From Massospora cicadina (Eukaryota > Entomophthoromycota > Entomophthoromycetes > Entomophthorales > Entomophthoraceae), in NCBI GenBank assembly GCA_022478985.1, contig JAKSZP010012158.1, positions 36,477-100,476 of the forward strand: a stretch of 64,000 nt of DNA, given 5' to 3'. Shown here one piece after another: positions 45,560 through 57,774 of the stretch. Below the pieces are notes generated by a model. It worked only from the letters and a program-made list of their open reading frames with translations. It did not search any database and was not told the DNA's origin. Position 1 is the first letter of the stretch; each line of letters begins with the position of its first letter. A program made the translations under genes and the position numbers.

Positions 45560-46195
45560 TTATAATATGTAGGATCCAATGGCGGCTCTTGCCCCAGTCA
45601 AAATGTCCTGTACAAAGTTCTGAGAGTCATCCACTCCAAATTTCAGCCAATAATCTTCTGTGGATTTCCTGTGCTTACTAGTCTCAATCCCATCTGAATC
45701 TATTAATGGGTGAATGATGAAGATCACCTTAATATATAAACTATAAGTTTGATTGGCTGTATTTTCCAGCATTTCAATTCCAAACACCAGCGCTGCTATC
45801 ACCCTTGCAAGGTCTTATCTGTCTATCAAACCCAATACCAGCTTGCCATCAAAGCAGCTACTGCACCAACCAACGTTCCTTTATTGAGCCCTCAACGTGG
45901 CCATGGAGCCACTTGTCATTTTAATCCTTTCCCAAATTTCCTAAGAATTCATAGAGAAATCCTGGGACAAAATTGAGGAGTTCTCATTTGCAATGGGCCA
46001 CGAGTGCATCAACGCTGCTAATTTGGCATTGTTCAATTCCAATTTCCTACAAGCCAAATAACAAATTAAATCATTTAATTGTACTTCAGAAATCACCAAA
46101 CATGCTGAGTTCCAATTCACTCTGTAAACTGAGGTAATAAATACCGCTGACCCCTTGATGAGATTCTGATATTTTTTGCCTTCTGCCACATGCCA
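45560..46195 (-). pseudogene. unidentified coding relic
   Basis: Two minus-strand frames in tandem (46189-45941 and 45802-45560). The first reads LIKGSAVFITSVYRVNWNSA, LVISEVQLNDLICYLACRKL, LNNAKLAALMHSW; the second VIAALVFGIEMLENTANQTY and KSTEDYWLKFGVDDSQNFVQ. The composition looks protein-like and the two may join through a broken segment near 45870. I recognise no family. It lies between a Ty3 3' end and element E, so it is probably part of another mobile element. Confidence 0.35.
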
Positions 46196-46439
46196 CTTAT
46201 TCCCACTCCCATTCTGCCCTCACTCTCGCATGGCTTGTGGTCCTTGATGGATGGAGATCCACCAATCACCCTTCCCCATACAATATGGCTGCTTAGGCTA
46301 ACTGCTGAGGCACCATATTAGGTTTTTTCACTTTACTTAATTGGCACCAACAAATAAAAGCGCGTGGACGCCCCCTCTTGGGTAAGGCCCCACTAGTACA
46401 AAAAAGATGCATTTTGAAAGAATTTTGGGATACTTAAAG

Positions 46440-47188
46440 GACAAAGGCTGCGAAAGGATGACCTGTGTGAACATACCTTAATCCTCAATATAGTCCATAA
46501 AAGACAAAAACAAGTGCACTGTTAATGGTTGAGGGCTGTTTTTATGTGATCTTACCTGAGGAATCACCAGTTGATTGTTGTGAAGCTCCACATCCTTGAG
46601 TTCAGGAGCCAAGGCCAGTTTCTGATTTAGGGCGTTAGCTAAACAAATCTTTTTGCCTTTTGTGAACTCATAAGAAATCACATACTGACCAAGGGTCTCA
46701 TGTCAGTGGTAAGATGTGGGATTAGGATATAAAGGGCACGGTATTATAGCAGTGCCCAATAATCCGTCTGAACTCAGAAAGGCTTGGAGGAACCATGTAG
46801 ATGGTGGTGACAGTAAGACAGCGCTTTCACTACCGCCACTAAAGCTTAATCATAAACAGCATAGCTCAAATCTGGTAAGGACAATTTGTGGGAAAAATTT
46901 CTCCTATATGCTCAACTTTATCTGGTCCCACTTGCAATAGAGCTGCAGCAATATAAATTGGAAGCATCACTGATAACTATAATTTCCTTGCTTGGACCAC
47001 AAATTGAAGTACAGAGGTAGAAAGCGATGTGTACTTCACAGCCACAAAGGCGTTCTCCAGTGCATATGACCACTGATAAGGTTTGGCATCACTAGCCTTG
47101 TACAAGGGTTCAGAACTCTCTAGCAATCTAGGCGTAAACTCATTAAAGAAAATGAATGTCCAAAAAAGCTACGTGATTCCTTTATTAC
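46440..47188 (-). pseudogene. RNase H region of element E (family B-like)
   Basis: The frame 46681-46478 reads ISYEFTKGKKICLANALNQK then LALAPELKDVELHNNQLVIP, matching B1 (YEFTFGKDNGLADALSYNPALAPDPKEVEVHNTQFMIP). Upstream sequence to 47188 matches the B1 connection/RNase H at 20290-20700, with stops. Integrase sequence is missing below 46440. Confidence 0.7.
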
Positions 47189-48945
47189 ATGTAAGCTTTT
47201 GAGATAATAAGTGAGTCAATATTCCTGCTCCCAAATCAAGCCTCAATATGTCAACTCTCAAGCCTTTTGATTAGAATCTGTCGCTGAAGTCACCAATGGG
47301 AAATCTGATCAGTAAACATCATGTGCATGGGAATCAATGGAACGCCTTAAGTATTAACATTTCTTCTTACTGAATCATAAAAGGCGCGACTCCAAGCAAT
47401 GCAGTTAGGAGAACATTGTCAATGAGGAATAATGAAGACGTCAACTAGGCAAACAATCTGAAAGGACTTGGAAGATCCTAATTATATGGATCAATAGAGG
47501 TCTTCTCAGCATCATGTCACCACTCGCCCTATAAATATAAAATCCTTCTAGCTCAATAAAATAGTCTATGTACCCCATCTTTTCATCTTTGGTAACCACT
47601 ATGCTAGTTTTAAAGCTTTAAGTCCCATTGTTAAATTCAGTGGATCACTCGCTTGATAAATTAATTTCTGCACACTTAATCAGGCTGAATTTCAGCTTAA
47701 TAATCCTCTATTTTGCCAGTGGCTTAAGTAATTTGACCGTTCAGAAACTCACTAGGCATACTTAAGTAGCCCCGACTCTTCTGGCCAATTTTGGGCTTAA
47801 TCTTTCCTCTGTAATTTGGAACTTCATCTGAGGCAGGCAAAGTTACAACTATAGATCCTGAGATCCCAGCTTTCTTATACTCTCCAAAAAAAGAGACTTA
47901 AGATACAAACCAAAAAGAAGATTAAATTAAAAAAATTTATTAAGACTAAATTATTGCTGATTTTTATTAGGCCAGGCGCTGGTATAAATACCTCTAGGGC
48001 ATCTCCTGGCCACATTTGAGCATGCAATCTCAACAGATTATTTTCCACCTCAGTTTGGCCCTTGAACTGATATGATTGAGACCTATTGCTAGGTTTATTG
48101 GCGGCAAAATATTCTCATATTTGGGAGGATTTTAGGGACGAAAATTGCAACAACAAGCGTGCAAAATTGTTCTAGGATCATCTTGAAATGAGTTTTATCA
48201 TACTTCTGATGAAATACAAATTCTAGGAACTTTCAGCATTGATTTAAATAATTATTGCACCCTTAATCGGGACATCAGCAGGCCTCTTGATAGCACTAGG
48301 TACTCCCATATAGGTGGTCCATCTGCAAGTGCTATTGTGCCAATTATGAGGATCAACATCCAAAATTTGCATAGGCAGATAATTATTCTTAGACCAGCTT
48401 AAGTAATGTTTTTGTCACACAGCTGACAGGAACGCTTCCCTAATCAGGATGTCAGCTGGCCCTCTCTTTATCACTAGGTACTCCCATTTGGGTGGTTCAT
48501 GTGCAAGTGCTATCATGCTGATTACAAGGATTGACATATGAAATTATCCCTAGGGCGTGAAAAGGATTATGTTTTTTGTCTATTTGTTCATAAGATTTGT
48601 AGACGTTTTCTTCAGGTCAATCCCAAGCGATTTCTCATGTTGAAAGTTTGATATTGGTCCCAATTAGTTGAGACTAGTTGCCAAGCTTTAGTGCAGCAAC
48701 AATTGGCCTGGATGTGTGAGTGTATTCAGCCTGAGCTTTTGATAGAATAATCAGGTTGAATAGACGTTGAGTTAATTGGCCTGAGCCGTGTAGTTGCAAT
48801 AGGCTTTAATTAGAGTATTAGCTTGAGCATTAGGAGTACATTTGCCCTATCTGTTGGTTGTCAAAGGGTTTATTTTTTTTAGTCAACCACCAGAATCTAA
48901 CACCCATTTTTTAGTTGGCTTACAGTACAGAGGACTGATAAGCCA
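47189..48945. other. insertion within element E, mostly unidentified
   Basis: The E alignment to B1 stops near 47188 and resumes near 48948, so about 1.75 kb was inserted. No frame above 60 codons. Near 48590-48610 the plus strand reads VHKICRRFLQV, like the integrase end of F. Two copies of a 100-bp block lie at 48268-48540. Edges and target duplication are not clear. Confidence 0.45.
48268..48540. repeat. duplicated 100-bp block
   Basis: 48268-48365 and 48441-48540 align: AATCGGGACATCAGCAGGCC against AATCAGGATGTCAGCTGGCC, both followed by TCACTAGGTACTCCCAT-type sequence and GTGCAAGTGCTAT-type sequence. Copies are about 173 bases apart, start to start. Confidence 0.75.
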
Positions 48946-48947
48946 AC

Positions 48948-49455
48948 ACTGAGGTTGGAGCAGGCCAGTTGCAAAAACTTTCTCTTTGTCAGAAGTGATC
49001 ATATGACCCTGGCCAAACATGATGTTGCCCAATAAGGTTACCTAGGACTGAAAATTTATACTTTCTCATTTTCAGCACCAAGTTAGCTGTCCTCAGGTGT
49101 TCAATCACTTGCTACAAGTAGATTTTATTGGATTCTTGATCTGGAGAGCTAACCAGGATGGCATTCATATTGGCCACATCACATACACCCAACAGCTCCC
49201 CTGATGCCACATTATAATGATTTCAGAAGATTTCCAGGTAAATTCTAAGGCCAAATGCTATAACTAAGAATTTTAAATTCTCTTTCTGGTGTAATAGAAA
49301 ATAAGCCATTCCTGATCTTTTTAATTGTAATTTAATCAAGGCGTTTAGACAATCCAAATTGGAGAAAACTTTGGCTTTCTCCACAAATCAGGTGTTTTGA
49401 ATTATCATTGCAATGGGACGCAGATTGGTTATAAGGACATTATTCAACTTACCAT
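48948..49455 (-). pseudogene. RT segment of element E
   Basis: Matches B1 RT at 20700-21190 on the same strand: Q-GHM-type segment (ATCATATGACCCTGGCCAAACATGATG vicinity), the YMDD position now reads NMNA near 49165, and FSKLDCLNAL near 49345-49370. The sequence breaks at 49455 in the middle of RT; it continues at 60269 after element D. Confidence 0.75.
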
Positions 49456-50028
49456 TGTTAAAAACGGTCACTGCACAGGTGCTCGAGGGTTTAGTCCTTA
49501 ACTGAATAAAGTTTCTCTTATGATGACAGAGAACATGAATCTGAGTCAAAAATGTTTCTGTTAAACACTTGACTGTTTTTCTCTACAAAATCTAGGAACT
49601 TCGTTTTAGATAAGCTAAAAACCAACTACTAGTAAAATATAATATACCATGAACCAAAAATATTATTAGGAAAATAGCATGCATATATAGTTATCTGGCA
49701 CCCTAGTGCACTGCTATAAGAATTATCAGCATTTACTGCTGGGGAATAGCTTTGCATTCATCAATCTGCAGCTTCAGCATGCCATTGATTACTCCCTTTG
49801 ACTCGCTTTCCCCATCTATAAGATCTTTCCCATGAGCTGATAAACTATTAGGTATCCCTGACAAATAAAAAAATCTTAATCGTTAACTTAATTGTAAATA
49901 CTAACTCAGGATTCCTTACTAAGAGGCCTAAAACCATCAATGTTACTAAATTAAACTGGGGGATCATCCTGACTAACTCACTATTATTAAACACATTGAA
50001 AAAGCATAATCTATATATCTTCACATCA
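49456..50028 (-). repeat. 3' LTR of D
   Basis: Aligns with 59685-60268: GTGCTCGAGGGTTTA against GTTCTCGAGGGTTTA, then CTGCTGGGGAATAGCTTTGC in both. The upper edge is estimated from alignment length. The minus-strand frame 50228-49848 crosses this edge and is not supported as a gene. Confidence 0.78.
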
Positions 50029-51868
50029 CATCCTACACTAAACCAGATTAACTTCTTCCAATATCTGCTGGCATAATTACCTTTACCCAACCCCCTGCGG
50101 CCTAGGGATGGAAGAAACCCAATGGCGGCAATTATCACCATAACATAAGACATGATAGAAATACTAGTGGCACTAGTAGAAGAGAAAACAATGAAGCATC
50201 TAAAATAATGATCAGTGATCATTTCCAAGGAACGCGTCAGCTTTGAGCTTTTAAAAAACGCTGAACAACCTTCTAAATATCAGTAAATCTGCTATATAAA
50301 AATTAGAAAATTAATAACGACTCTTTATTTGGTTATTAGCATGCTTGTAGGAATTTAGCATGCACTAGATTCATGATACGACCATCAGAGAAATCCTTAT
50401 TTGTGTAGGCATCCTAGGCCAACTTAACAATGACTTTGAAGGGACTAATCCTTAGCCTGATCTGACTTGTTTTAGCACCTGAAACCATGAGTAACATAAT
50501 AACTAACACAATCACAAACACAAAAATCAGGAGGGCTGGATATTTCATATACTCATATTCCTTGGCCTTAAGTTACCATTTAAGAGTGTTAGCATAAGCC
50601 AAAAAACTGTATCCCAATCAGGACCTTCGTCAAGTTCTCCAGATATTGGAAAGGTGTGATCACTCAACTCAGCTCAACTGCAGAACTTAAGATAAGGGGC
50701 AGGGGCCCTAATTTGAAAGCGGGTAACTGCAAAAACACGTTCAGGGGGAACATGCATAAAGGTGGAGGTATATTACACTTCTACTCTTCACATTCCTTTC
50801 CTGTAAAAGAGAGTTGTATCTCAGCAGGGGCAACCACATTAATTTTCTGGGTTTAGTGTGGCAGAATTGTGAAATATGCCCATAATTCCCACATTTGTAG
50901 CAGATGATCTAATTTTTTATGTTGCCTTTATGGAGTTTTACGAACAAATAAACTTGGCCATCAGGGTGGCCTCACTCGTTCTTTATCAGGGTATTTCCCC
51001 TCATAACCCCTATGAGCAGTGTTGGCTTCACAGAAGCTCTTATTGGGGGCATCGAAGGTGGCTCCACAAATGCCAAATCTGAATATTTGAGCTGTCTTCA
51101 TACACACGGTCAGCGTGAGAATATTAACCAAATTTAGCTCTTTATGTCCTTGCAACGCAACATCAAAGCATTCTGGGCGTCAAAATTAGTTAAAGCTTCT
51201 GCACCCATAATTATCTGTGCTTCCTGGTAGAAGCGACTGTTAAAGGCTTCAACAGACTCAAATCTTTTGGAATTGAATGTTAAGGAACTCATGCTTTCAG
51301 TTGGAATGGTGTTTCAGACTGATTAACTCCCCTATATTCGACCTTCATTTCTGCATAAGTCCATTTGCTGATGGCTAAATAGGGCAAGATGATAATCTGG
51401 CTCGCTGTGTCAAGGCAGTTTACTTTGGTAACTACCCTCTGGTGATCCCCGCACCACACATTGGCCATTTTGAACAAATTAAATGACACCATTATATGTT
51501 TCTTTAGAACTTGGGCAGTTTCATAGTTGCCCAAAATTCCAGGGACTCAAGGGGAATGCTACAATTTTGACTTCCAGCTGGTGGATTGCACAGAGGAGTA
51601 AGAGCACCATACTGGGTAAGCAGCTTGGGTTCTTTTCACCTTTCATAAAGTTCCTTAACTAAAGTAAGTGGAACTGTCATCCCTTGACAAGGAACTTTTC
51701 TTGAACAAGACAGATCCGCTTTCAGGATCCTTTTGACCGCAGCCAGTGTTTCAAGCTATCTTAGATAAACAATTGACAATGGTTTTTTCCCACTTCTTGC
51801 ATCTAGATATTCATGCCTTCAACTTTAGATACTTCCGCCATAGTTCTTCCGGTTTCTTAGTCAGGTGA
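50029..51868 (-). pseudogene. gag of D, C-terminal part with CCHC knuckle
   Basis: Minus-strand blocks from high to low coordinate: frame 51534-51289 (MANVWCGDHQRVVTKVN, LDTASQIIILPYLAISKWTY), then SLTFNSKRFESVEAFNSRFY and QEAQIIMGAEALTNF (about 51275-51165), typical of a gag matrix/capsid region. A complete CX2CX4HX4C knuckle, CYKCGNYGHISQFC, lies at 50861-50902. Below it, to the LTR, no pol motif is found. Several frameshifts occur. Confidence 0.65.
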
Positions 51869-51873
51869 TGGAG

Positions 51874-53307
51874 TGTCATGGAAACAGCAGAAGAAGCTTA
51901 GACCAGCCTGCCAGATGGGATGTGTAAGCACCCAAAAAGCAATCCAGAATGCCAGAGGCATTGCCGCCCAAACAACGTTGTATGGAGCTGAGCATTAGGA
52001 AACAATGAATCGTTGGTGCAAGACAATAGTGAAGAGCAACCTGAGGGTGAACCAAATTGAGGCCGCCCCAGACACTGGGAGGTCTCACTGCAGGGGATGG
52101 TACCACATTTATGGTTTTGATAAGGTCACCGGTAGTCAGGGTTAAATCAACTGAGGAGACAAGGGAGCGGAACCTTGCCTGAAGATGGCAGATGTACGGC
52201 CACAAGGTCCCAGTATATTGTCAGTAAAAGTTCATAATGACAAGGTTAAATTGCCAGAAGTATCTAGCTCACTGAATCCAGTTTATGACGGTGGGGGCCA
52301 TAGTGACCATTAGTACTGGTAGAGACCATCCAGTATACAGGCTAATGGGCCTCCAGAGAAAAGCCACCAGGAATGCAGTCAGAAGGATATCAATAGAATT
52401 AAATTTGATAGTTTTGAGTTAAAATTTTTTTACTTTAAAGGAAAGAAAGAAAATTGACCAACAATTTTCTCAGTGTGATGCAACTAATTAAATAGTGGTC
52501 AATTGATGTGGGGACAAGCTGGAATCAATACCCTCATTTTCAACCTAACTGGCGAATTATTTGGGAATGGGGGAAGATAAGTTCACTGGAGACTGACATT
52601 GAAGGATTTGGTGGCAGACTGAGTCGCTGTCAGTTTGACCTCAAATGCCCAAACCAAGGATCAACTACATTTACGACGGTTAATGCAGCGGCATTTACCC
52701 CTGACGAGCAGTGGGAATCCCCCAAGACCACCCCACGTAGGGGCGGTCCCAATTGGTTAGGAACGGGTTCAGGATGCCCAACCCTCCATGCCCAGTGGCT
52801 GGGCCATTTGTTCAGACAAAAGCGTTGCATTGGCCGCGACACCCAATTTGCTAGCAGGGAGCTTCTAACCCTTTGTCAATGGTGTCCGATGCTACTACCT
52901 GCACTTCAGGGATGATCCCCAAAAATTTTGGAAGGGGGTTAATTTTTGCAATCATGGTGTTAGCCAAATTAAAACCTTTGGCGATTCAGGCCAATAAATC
53001 AGTCTTAATCCCTTTATAACTATATGAGATCTGATCATTGGGCATATTCCCACTTGATTTCAGATCAAACGACTTCATTTCAGCAATATTGGCGCAAATT
53101 TCCCTGATCAAATGTACTAGTTCTGCCAAGGTAAAGGTGGGCACTGAGGGAGGAATTTGAAGAGTAAGATCTGTTACCCAACGCTCATCTACCACGTGGG
53201 TGAGGTCGCCATGGGTGACGAGGGGTACTGCATCCTCTTTGGTAACTTCTTACTTAATACAGGAAAATGGCCCAATCTATGCACAGGGGACGTCACTGGG
53301 ACTTACA
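51874..53307 (-). repeat. 3' LTR of A1
   Basis: Plus-strand ends TGTCATGGAAACAG and GGGACTTACA. Aligns throughout with 57775-59204. It encodes the hydrophobic frame ending MPLAFWIAFWVLTHPIWQ, also seen in all other family A LTR copies. Confidence 0.93.
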
Positions 53308-53330
53308 TTACCCTTTCTTTTTTTCCAAAG
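53308..53330 (-). promoter_or_regulatory. polypurine tract of A1
   Basis: The minus strand reads GGAAAAAAAGAAAGGGTAA just before the TG of the 3' LTR. Confidence 0.85.
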
Positions 53331-53458
53331 GAAAGGCACCACCGCCAGGAAACTGAACGAGGTCCATATTCTTGTGCGCCTTGGGTAACTTGATCGCCAT
53401 TACAGTCGCGTTTTTTGGGGGCAGGGAGCGTTGGGGTGGGATTCATGAAACACTTCGA

Positions 53459-54811
53459 CTAGTTCCATACAGTTAGCACAATCGTGAGCCTTGACCCAAC
53501 TGTTCTCATAAGCTGGATACCTTTCCAAGCCACAAGATATTGAATGGACTGTTGGGACTTATGGGATGCCAGGATATTCTCCACTTCAGCTTCTTCGGTA
53601 TTTTCAATAATGATTGGCTCAGGCTCCATGGGAACCATGCTCTTTAAGAGTGATAGCTGGGAGACGTGGAAGACGGGGTGTTGTTTCCAGTGAGCTGGAA
53701 GCTTTAACCAGAACGCACCGTTACCCAAGACTTCCTCTACCAAATGAGGACCCAAATGCTTACTTGCAAACTTGCTGGAGGGGACTTGCATATGTAAATG
53801 ATGCTTATTGAGAATAACATAGGAGCCCACCATTATGTCATGACCTGGAAGGCGTATTTGATCCGCGAACTGCTTGTAGTCTTCAATAGCCTTGGTGAGG
53901 TGTTCCTGCACTAAGGATTGAGTAGACCTAATATGTTTGGCATGGTCCACGGCAGCTTGGACCTTGGGCCTCAAGCAGAGTCTGACCAAAAAGGAGGGTT
54001 TTAACCCAACATCGCTTTGTAGGGAGAAAATCCCATGGAAGCGTATGTCTCATTGTTATAAGAAAATTGAGCAAGGGGAAGGTCGTTGGCCCAAGTGTCC
54101 TGTGCGGCTGCAGCATAGCAATGCAGGTACTGTTCAAGGACTTGGTTAACTCACTCGGTCTGTCCATCATACTGGGGATGATATGATGTGGAGCGACAGG
54201 GGGAGATTTTAAGAATAGATAAGAGTTCACTCCAGAACCGCGCCATGAACTGTGCCCATAGTCACTGATGACTCCTGTAGGAGACCAAACATTGAGAGCA
54301 CATGACGCACAAAGAAATGAGCAGTTTCCTCTGACGTAATTGTTGAAGTACAAGGGATAAAAAGGGAAAGCTTAGTGAAATGATCCACCACCATCACCAC
54401 CATGAACCCATTAGAGCAGGGGAGTTCAATGATAAAATCCACGGACATAAATGTCCATGGACCCTCCGCTTGCTGTAAAGGGTGTAGAAGCCTGTTTCTA
54501 CCAGAGCGATCCAACTTAACCTGAGCACAAGTAATGCAATCGGCGATATAGGCCAGAACCTCCTTGGTTAAACCCACCCAATTATAGGTCCGCTTGATCA
54601 AGTCAATGCATTTCTTATTTCCCAGATGGCCGACTGTGGGGGGATCATGATGTGCATAAAATACCTCAGTTCTGAAGGGAGGGGGAACCCAAATTTGTGA
54701 CTGGAAATAAATAAGACCCTCTTCCAAGGAGTATAGAGAGTGTTTATGGTTTTGGTGGGGCAATTGCTCGGCCAACTCCACACCCTCAGGGCAAGCCATT
54801 TGCCTGGCCAA
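53459..54811 (-). pseudogene. integrase with chromodomain of A1
   Basis: The frame 54811-54227 gives a full zinc domain (HHDPPTVGHLGNKKCIDLIK, DCITCAQVK) and the start of the DDE core (FMSVDFIIELP, VVMVVDHFTKLSLFIPC). The second Asp region VTMGTVHG is altered (SDRG expected) and lies at a frameshift near 54230. The frame 53989-53459 continues: SYVILNKHHL, GPHLVEEVLGNGAFWLKLPA (GPH/Y module), PVFHVSQLSLLKS, then from residue 133 a chromodomain EEAEVENILASHKSQQ, IQYLVAWKG, truncated soon after. The chromodomain makes it a chromovirus. Confidence 0.9.
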
Positions 54812-55138
54812 GACCTGAGCGACTAGTGGGGCGTCAGGGGCCTGAGCGACGGAAGAGATGACAGGGGGAACAATGAACAGGATTTAAGTGGCAGGAATCA
54901 TGGTAATGAGGTCCACTTCCTCCAGGTCTGAGGGACAGTGGGTGGGGCTGCAGCTGAGAAAATCAGGAAGTACGTTAAGCGCACCTTTTACAAATTCTTA
55001 TTTGAAATTGAAACTGCACAAGTCCCAATAGATTCATGCCTGTCGGTGTGCCAATTTCTGGGATTTACAAAAATACAAGAGAGTCTGGTGATCTGTGCGG
55101 ACCATTAACTCATGCTGAGCACCTTGTAACAGATACCT

Positions 55139-56220
55139 CTAATGAGTTAATGCCCATGCTACAGCTGCCAACTCCTTGTCATAGATGGCCCAAGACTTCT
55201 CCATAGAGGTAAACTTTTGGGAAAAATAGGCGACTGGATGTTCCAGGCCATTGTGCTCTTTAAGTAACACTTCCCCTACTTCCACAGAGGAGGCATTGCA
55301 TGCAACAATATATTGCTTTGCAGGATCTGCGTGCTTCAGAACAGGAGGAGATAAAAACACCTCTTTGATCGATTCAAACGCCTGCTGGGGTTTGGGCGTC
55401 TAGCGAAATGGTACATTCTTTCCAGTGAGGGGGTGGAGCGGGGCAGCTAGCTGGGAAAGGGCCAGGGAAAATTTTTTAAGAAAATGATGGTTCCCAAGAA
55501 ATTCCGTAATTGTTTCCGGGTTGTCAGGGTTGGCCATTCTTGGATAGCGTCCAACTTATTGGGAGGAATTGTGTAGCCATCTTAAGGACAAGGTTCCCAA
55601 GGAAGATAACTTCCTCCTTATAGAACTCGCATTTGGAAGGCTTGACAAACAAGCCTGCCTTATGCAAGGTGGCCATGACTGCTTCCAAGTCAATAGTGTG
55701 TTGTTTGGGAGTCAGGGAATGAACCAGAATGTCATCAATATATGTGACTGTGCAAGTAAACTGGAGATCCCCCAGCACACTGTCAATCATATGTTGAAAC
55801 GTAGTGGGAGCATTCTTCAGCTCAAAGGGCATTACGCAAAATTGAAAAATGCCTCGCTTCATCTGGATCGCTCTTAACTATTCTTGTCCTTTCATTACCC
55901 TAATCTGGTTAAAGGCGTTGACGAGATCCAGCTTGGAGAACACACGAGATTTTGCAATTGCTTGGCTTATTGTCTGCTCCAAAGGTAGGGGATAGGGATC
56001 ATGAACCGTTACTTTGTTTAGATGTCCATAATCTATGCAGGGATGGAGGGAACCATCGGCTTTTTGGCAAAGATAATGGGTGACGCGACTGGCGAGGTCT
56101 CCTTAAACAACCATCCTTTTCTCAACATGTCATCCAACCAAGTGTTGAGCGCAACCTCCTCTTCCGCTGTATGGGGTTACAACAGGCAGTTGATATTTAC
56201 CAACTCCACTGTCTTACAAA
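55139..56220 (-). pseudogene. reverse transcriptase and RNase H of A1
   Basis: RT N-terminus at 56220-55870 (RKGWLF, SPVASPIIFAKK, SGDPHP-type debris), palm in the frame 55862-55524: GIFQFCVMPFELKNAPTTFQ, TVTYIDDILVHS with intact YIDD, LHKAGLFVKPSKCEF. After broken connection sequence, RNase H is in the frame 55360-55139: HADPAKQYIVACNASSVEVG (Asn where the first catalytic Asp belongs), HPVAYFSQKFTSMEKSWAIY, DKELAAVAWAL. Confidence 0.88.
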
Positions 56221-56599
56221 ATCCCAAGTAGAATTTAGTATGAGGAAGTAGGTAATCCGCCTTTTCAATATATAAAAATACTTCAATAGCACAATAAACT
56301 TTCTGGAAAATTGGACGGTATGACCGCAGGAGAGATGAGGGAAGTGATAGAACTGTGACCTTTAGTTTTTTTTAAAAGTGTCAATCAAGGGAAATTCACC
56401 CTCCAGTTGATCATTAACGAATGACAGCATGTTAGACTCCAGGTGGATCCTAACATGTTGTCAGCGCCACCATCCCAATCCTAAAATCACCAGAAACACC
56501 AAGTTTGGAATCACAGAAAATCAATAGCAAAAGCTAAACTGATTTACCAAAAAAGGTACTGGCTGATGAACAACATACAAGGTCTGGGAGGCAGAATAA

Positions 56600-56780
56600 G
56601 CCACCATCACCAATGGGACCACATCAATGTCCAGTTCTAATTGTTGGACTAACATAACGCTCATGAAATTTACCCACAGCACCGGTGTCCACCAGGGCTA
56701 AAAGGAGACATGGTGGGATCTAATACTAATCTTCATAGGCAATAAGAAATAAGAGAAATTTTGTTTATTGGAAGATTTGG
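56600..56780 (-). pseudogene. protease of A1
   Basis: On the minus strand LALVDTGAVGKFHERYV (about 56710-56655) keeps the D-T-G triad of retropepsins. Surrounding frames are broken, and the stretch 56220-56600 to RT shows no further motif. Confidence 0.7.
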
Positions 56781-56849
56781 TTACTTCTGTTGCGACTGAA
56801 GAAATAGCTGGCAAATTGGGGAAAAGGTCAGGAACTTTTCTTGGAGTAA

Positions 56850-57728
56850 AGATGTGAAGGCCGAGGGCTTGAGAAAACAGCCTTCTCCATCTGTGCTTTT
56901 ACTGATTCATTTATAGGCGAATTGGGATCAGCCAACTCTGACGCAGGAGTAGTAATGGGCTTATAAGATGGAACCATTCCTGGTTTGATGGTAGACACTA
57001 TGTCTGCGTCATCATTGGGTAATCATATCATAAAATAACCCTTTTGATAGCGGGAAGCATGGCGAGGTAAGGCATTGATAGTAGTTGCGGCGGCACATAT
57101 TTGATCTACCATTCCTTTTGCGGTGGACCAAACCTCATGATGAGCAGAAACTATATACAAACCTGCTCTAAGGATTGCCTGAAGCATATCATTAGAGAGG
57201 TCCAGTGTGGGAGCCAGTTCACGGAAGGTAGAGATCAAAGAAGCCAAACTAGGGGCTTTGGACATAGTATAAAGAAATCTTAATAAGTGGTCTGAGCATG
57301 AAACAGGGGTTTTAAGGCAGCTGATATGATGGCAATCAGTGAAGCGTAATCTCCCGCTTGTGAGGAAAAGTGCAGAAGGCATCTAACCCAACGACTGGCG
57401 TCTCCTTCCACAGTGTCCAATAAAGCGACCCCTGTTGTGCATGGGATAACTCAGCGGCGTTGTTAAGGGCAATTGCCAAGCGCATCTGTACCCCAGCAAG
57501 AGCATTAAGAGCTTGATTTACTATCTCTTGGGTTGGAACACGTGAGCTTTCCTCTGGGCTATTAGGAGGGGGAGGGGTAGTAATCCACGCAGCTTGGCCG
57601 CCCTGGAGAAATTTCTCCAGGGTAGAGCAGATACTACTCCCAAAATCAGCAAGTGACCATATGAAAAACAAAAAGCAGACTACTGATTGCATGTTCATTT
57701 GGTAAAGGGTGACCACTGCAACGCCCAC
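56850..57728 (-). pseudogene. gag of A1
   Basis: Two overlapping frames, 57728-57336 and 57382-57023. The first has a hydrophobic start, then PTQEIVNQALNALAGVQMRL and AIALNNAAELSHAQQGSLYW; the second has ASLISTFRELAPTLDLSNDM, LQAILRAGLYIVSAHHEVW and TAKGMVDQICAAATTINALP. These helical blocks look like a capsid, but I cannot match a named domain. No CCHC knuckle is seen, as is common in some chromoviruses. A frameshift joins the two. Confidence 0.6.
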
Positions 57729-57774
57729 CTCGAAGAGCAGGGTAGAAGTGGCTGGAAATAATGTTTGGTAATTA

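Noticed and set aside
49848..50228. Minus-strand 126-codon hydrophobic ORF
   Set aside because: It crosses the LTR edge of D and is not preserved in the other LTR copy (59685-60268).
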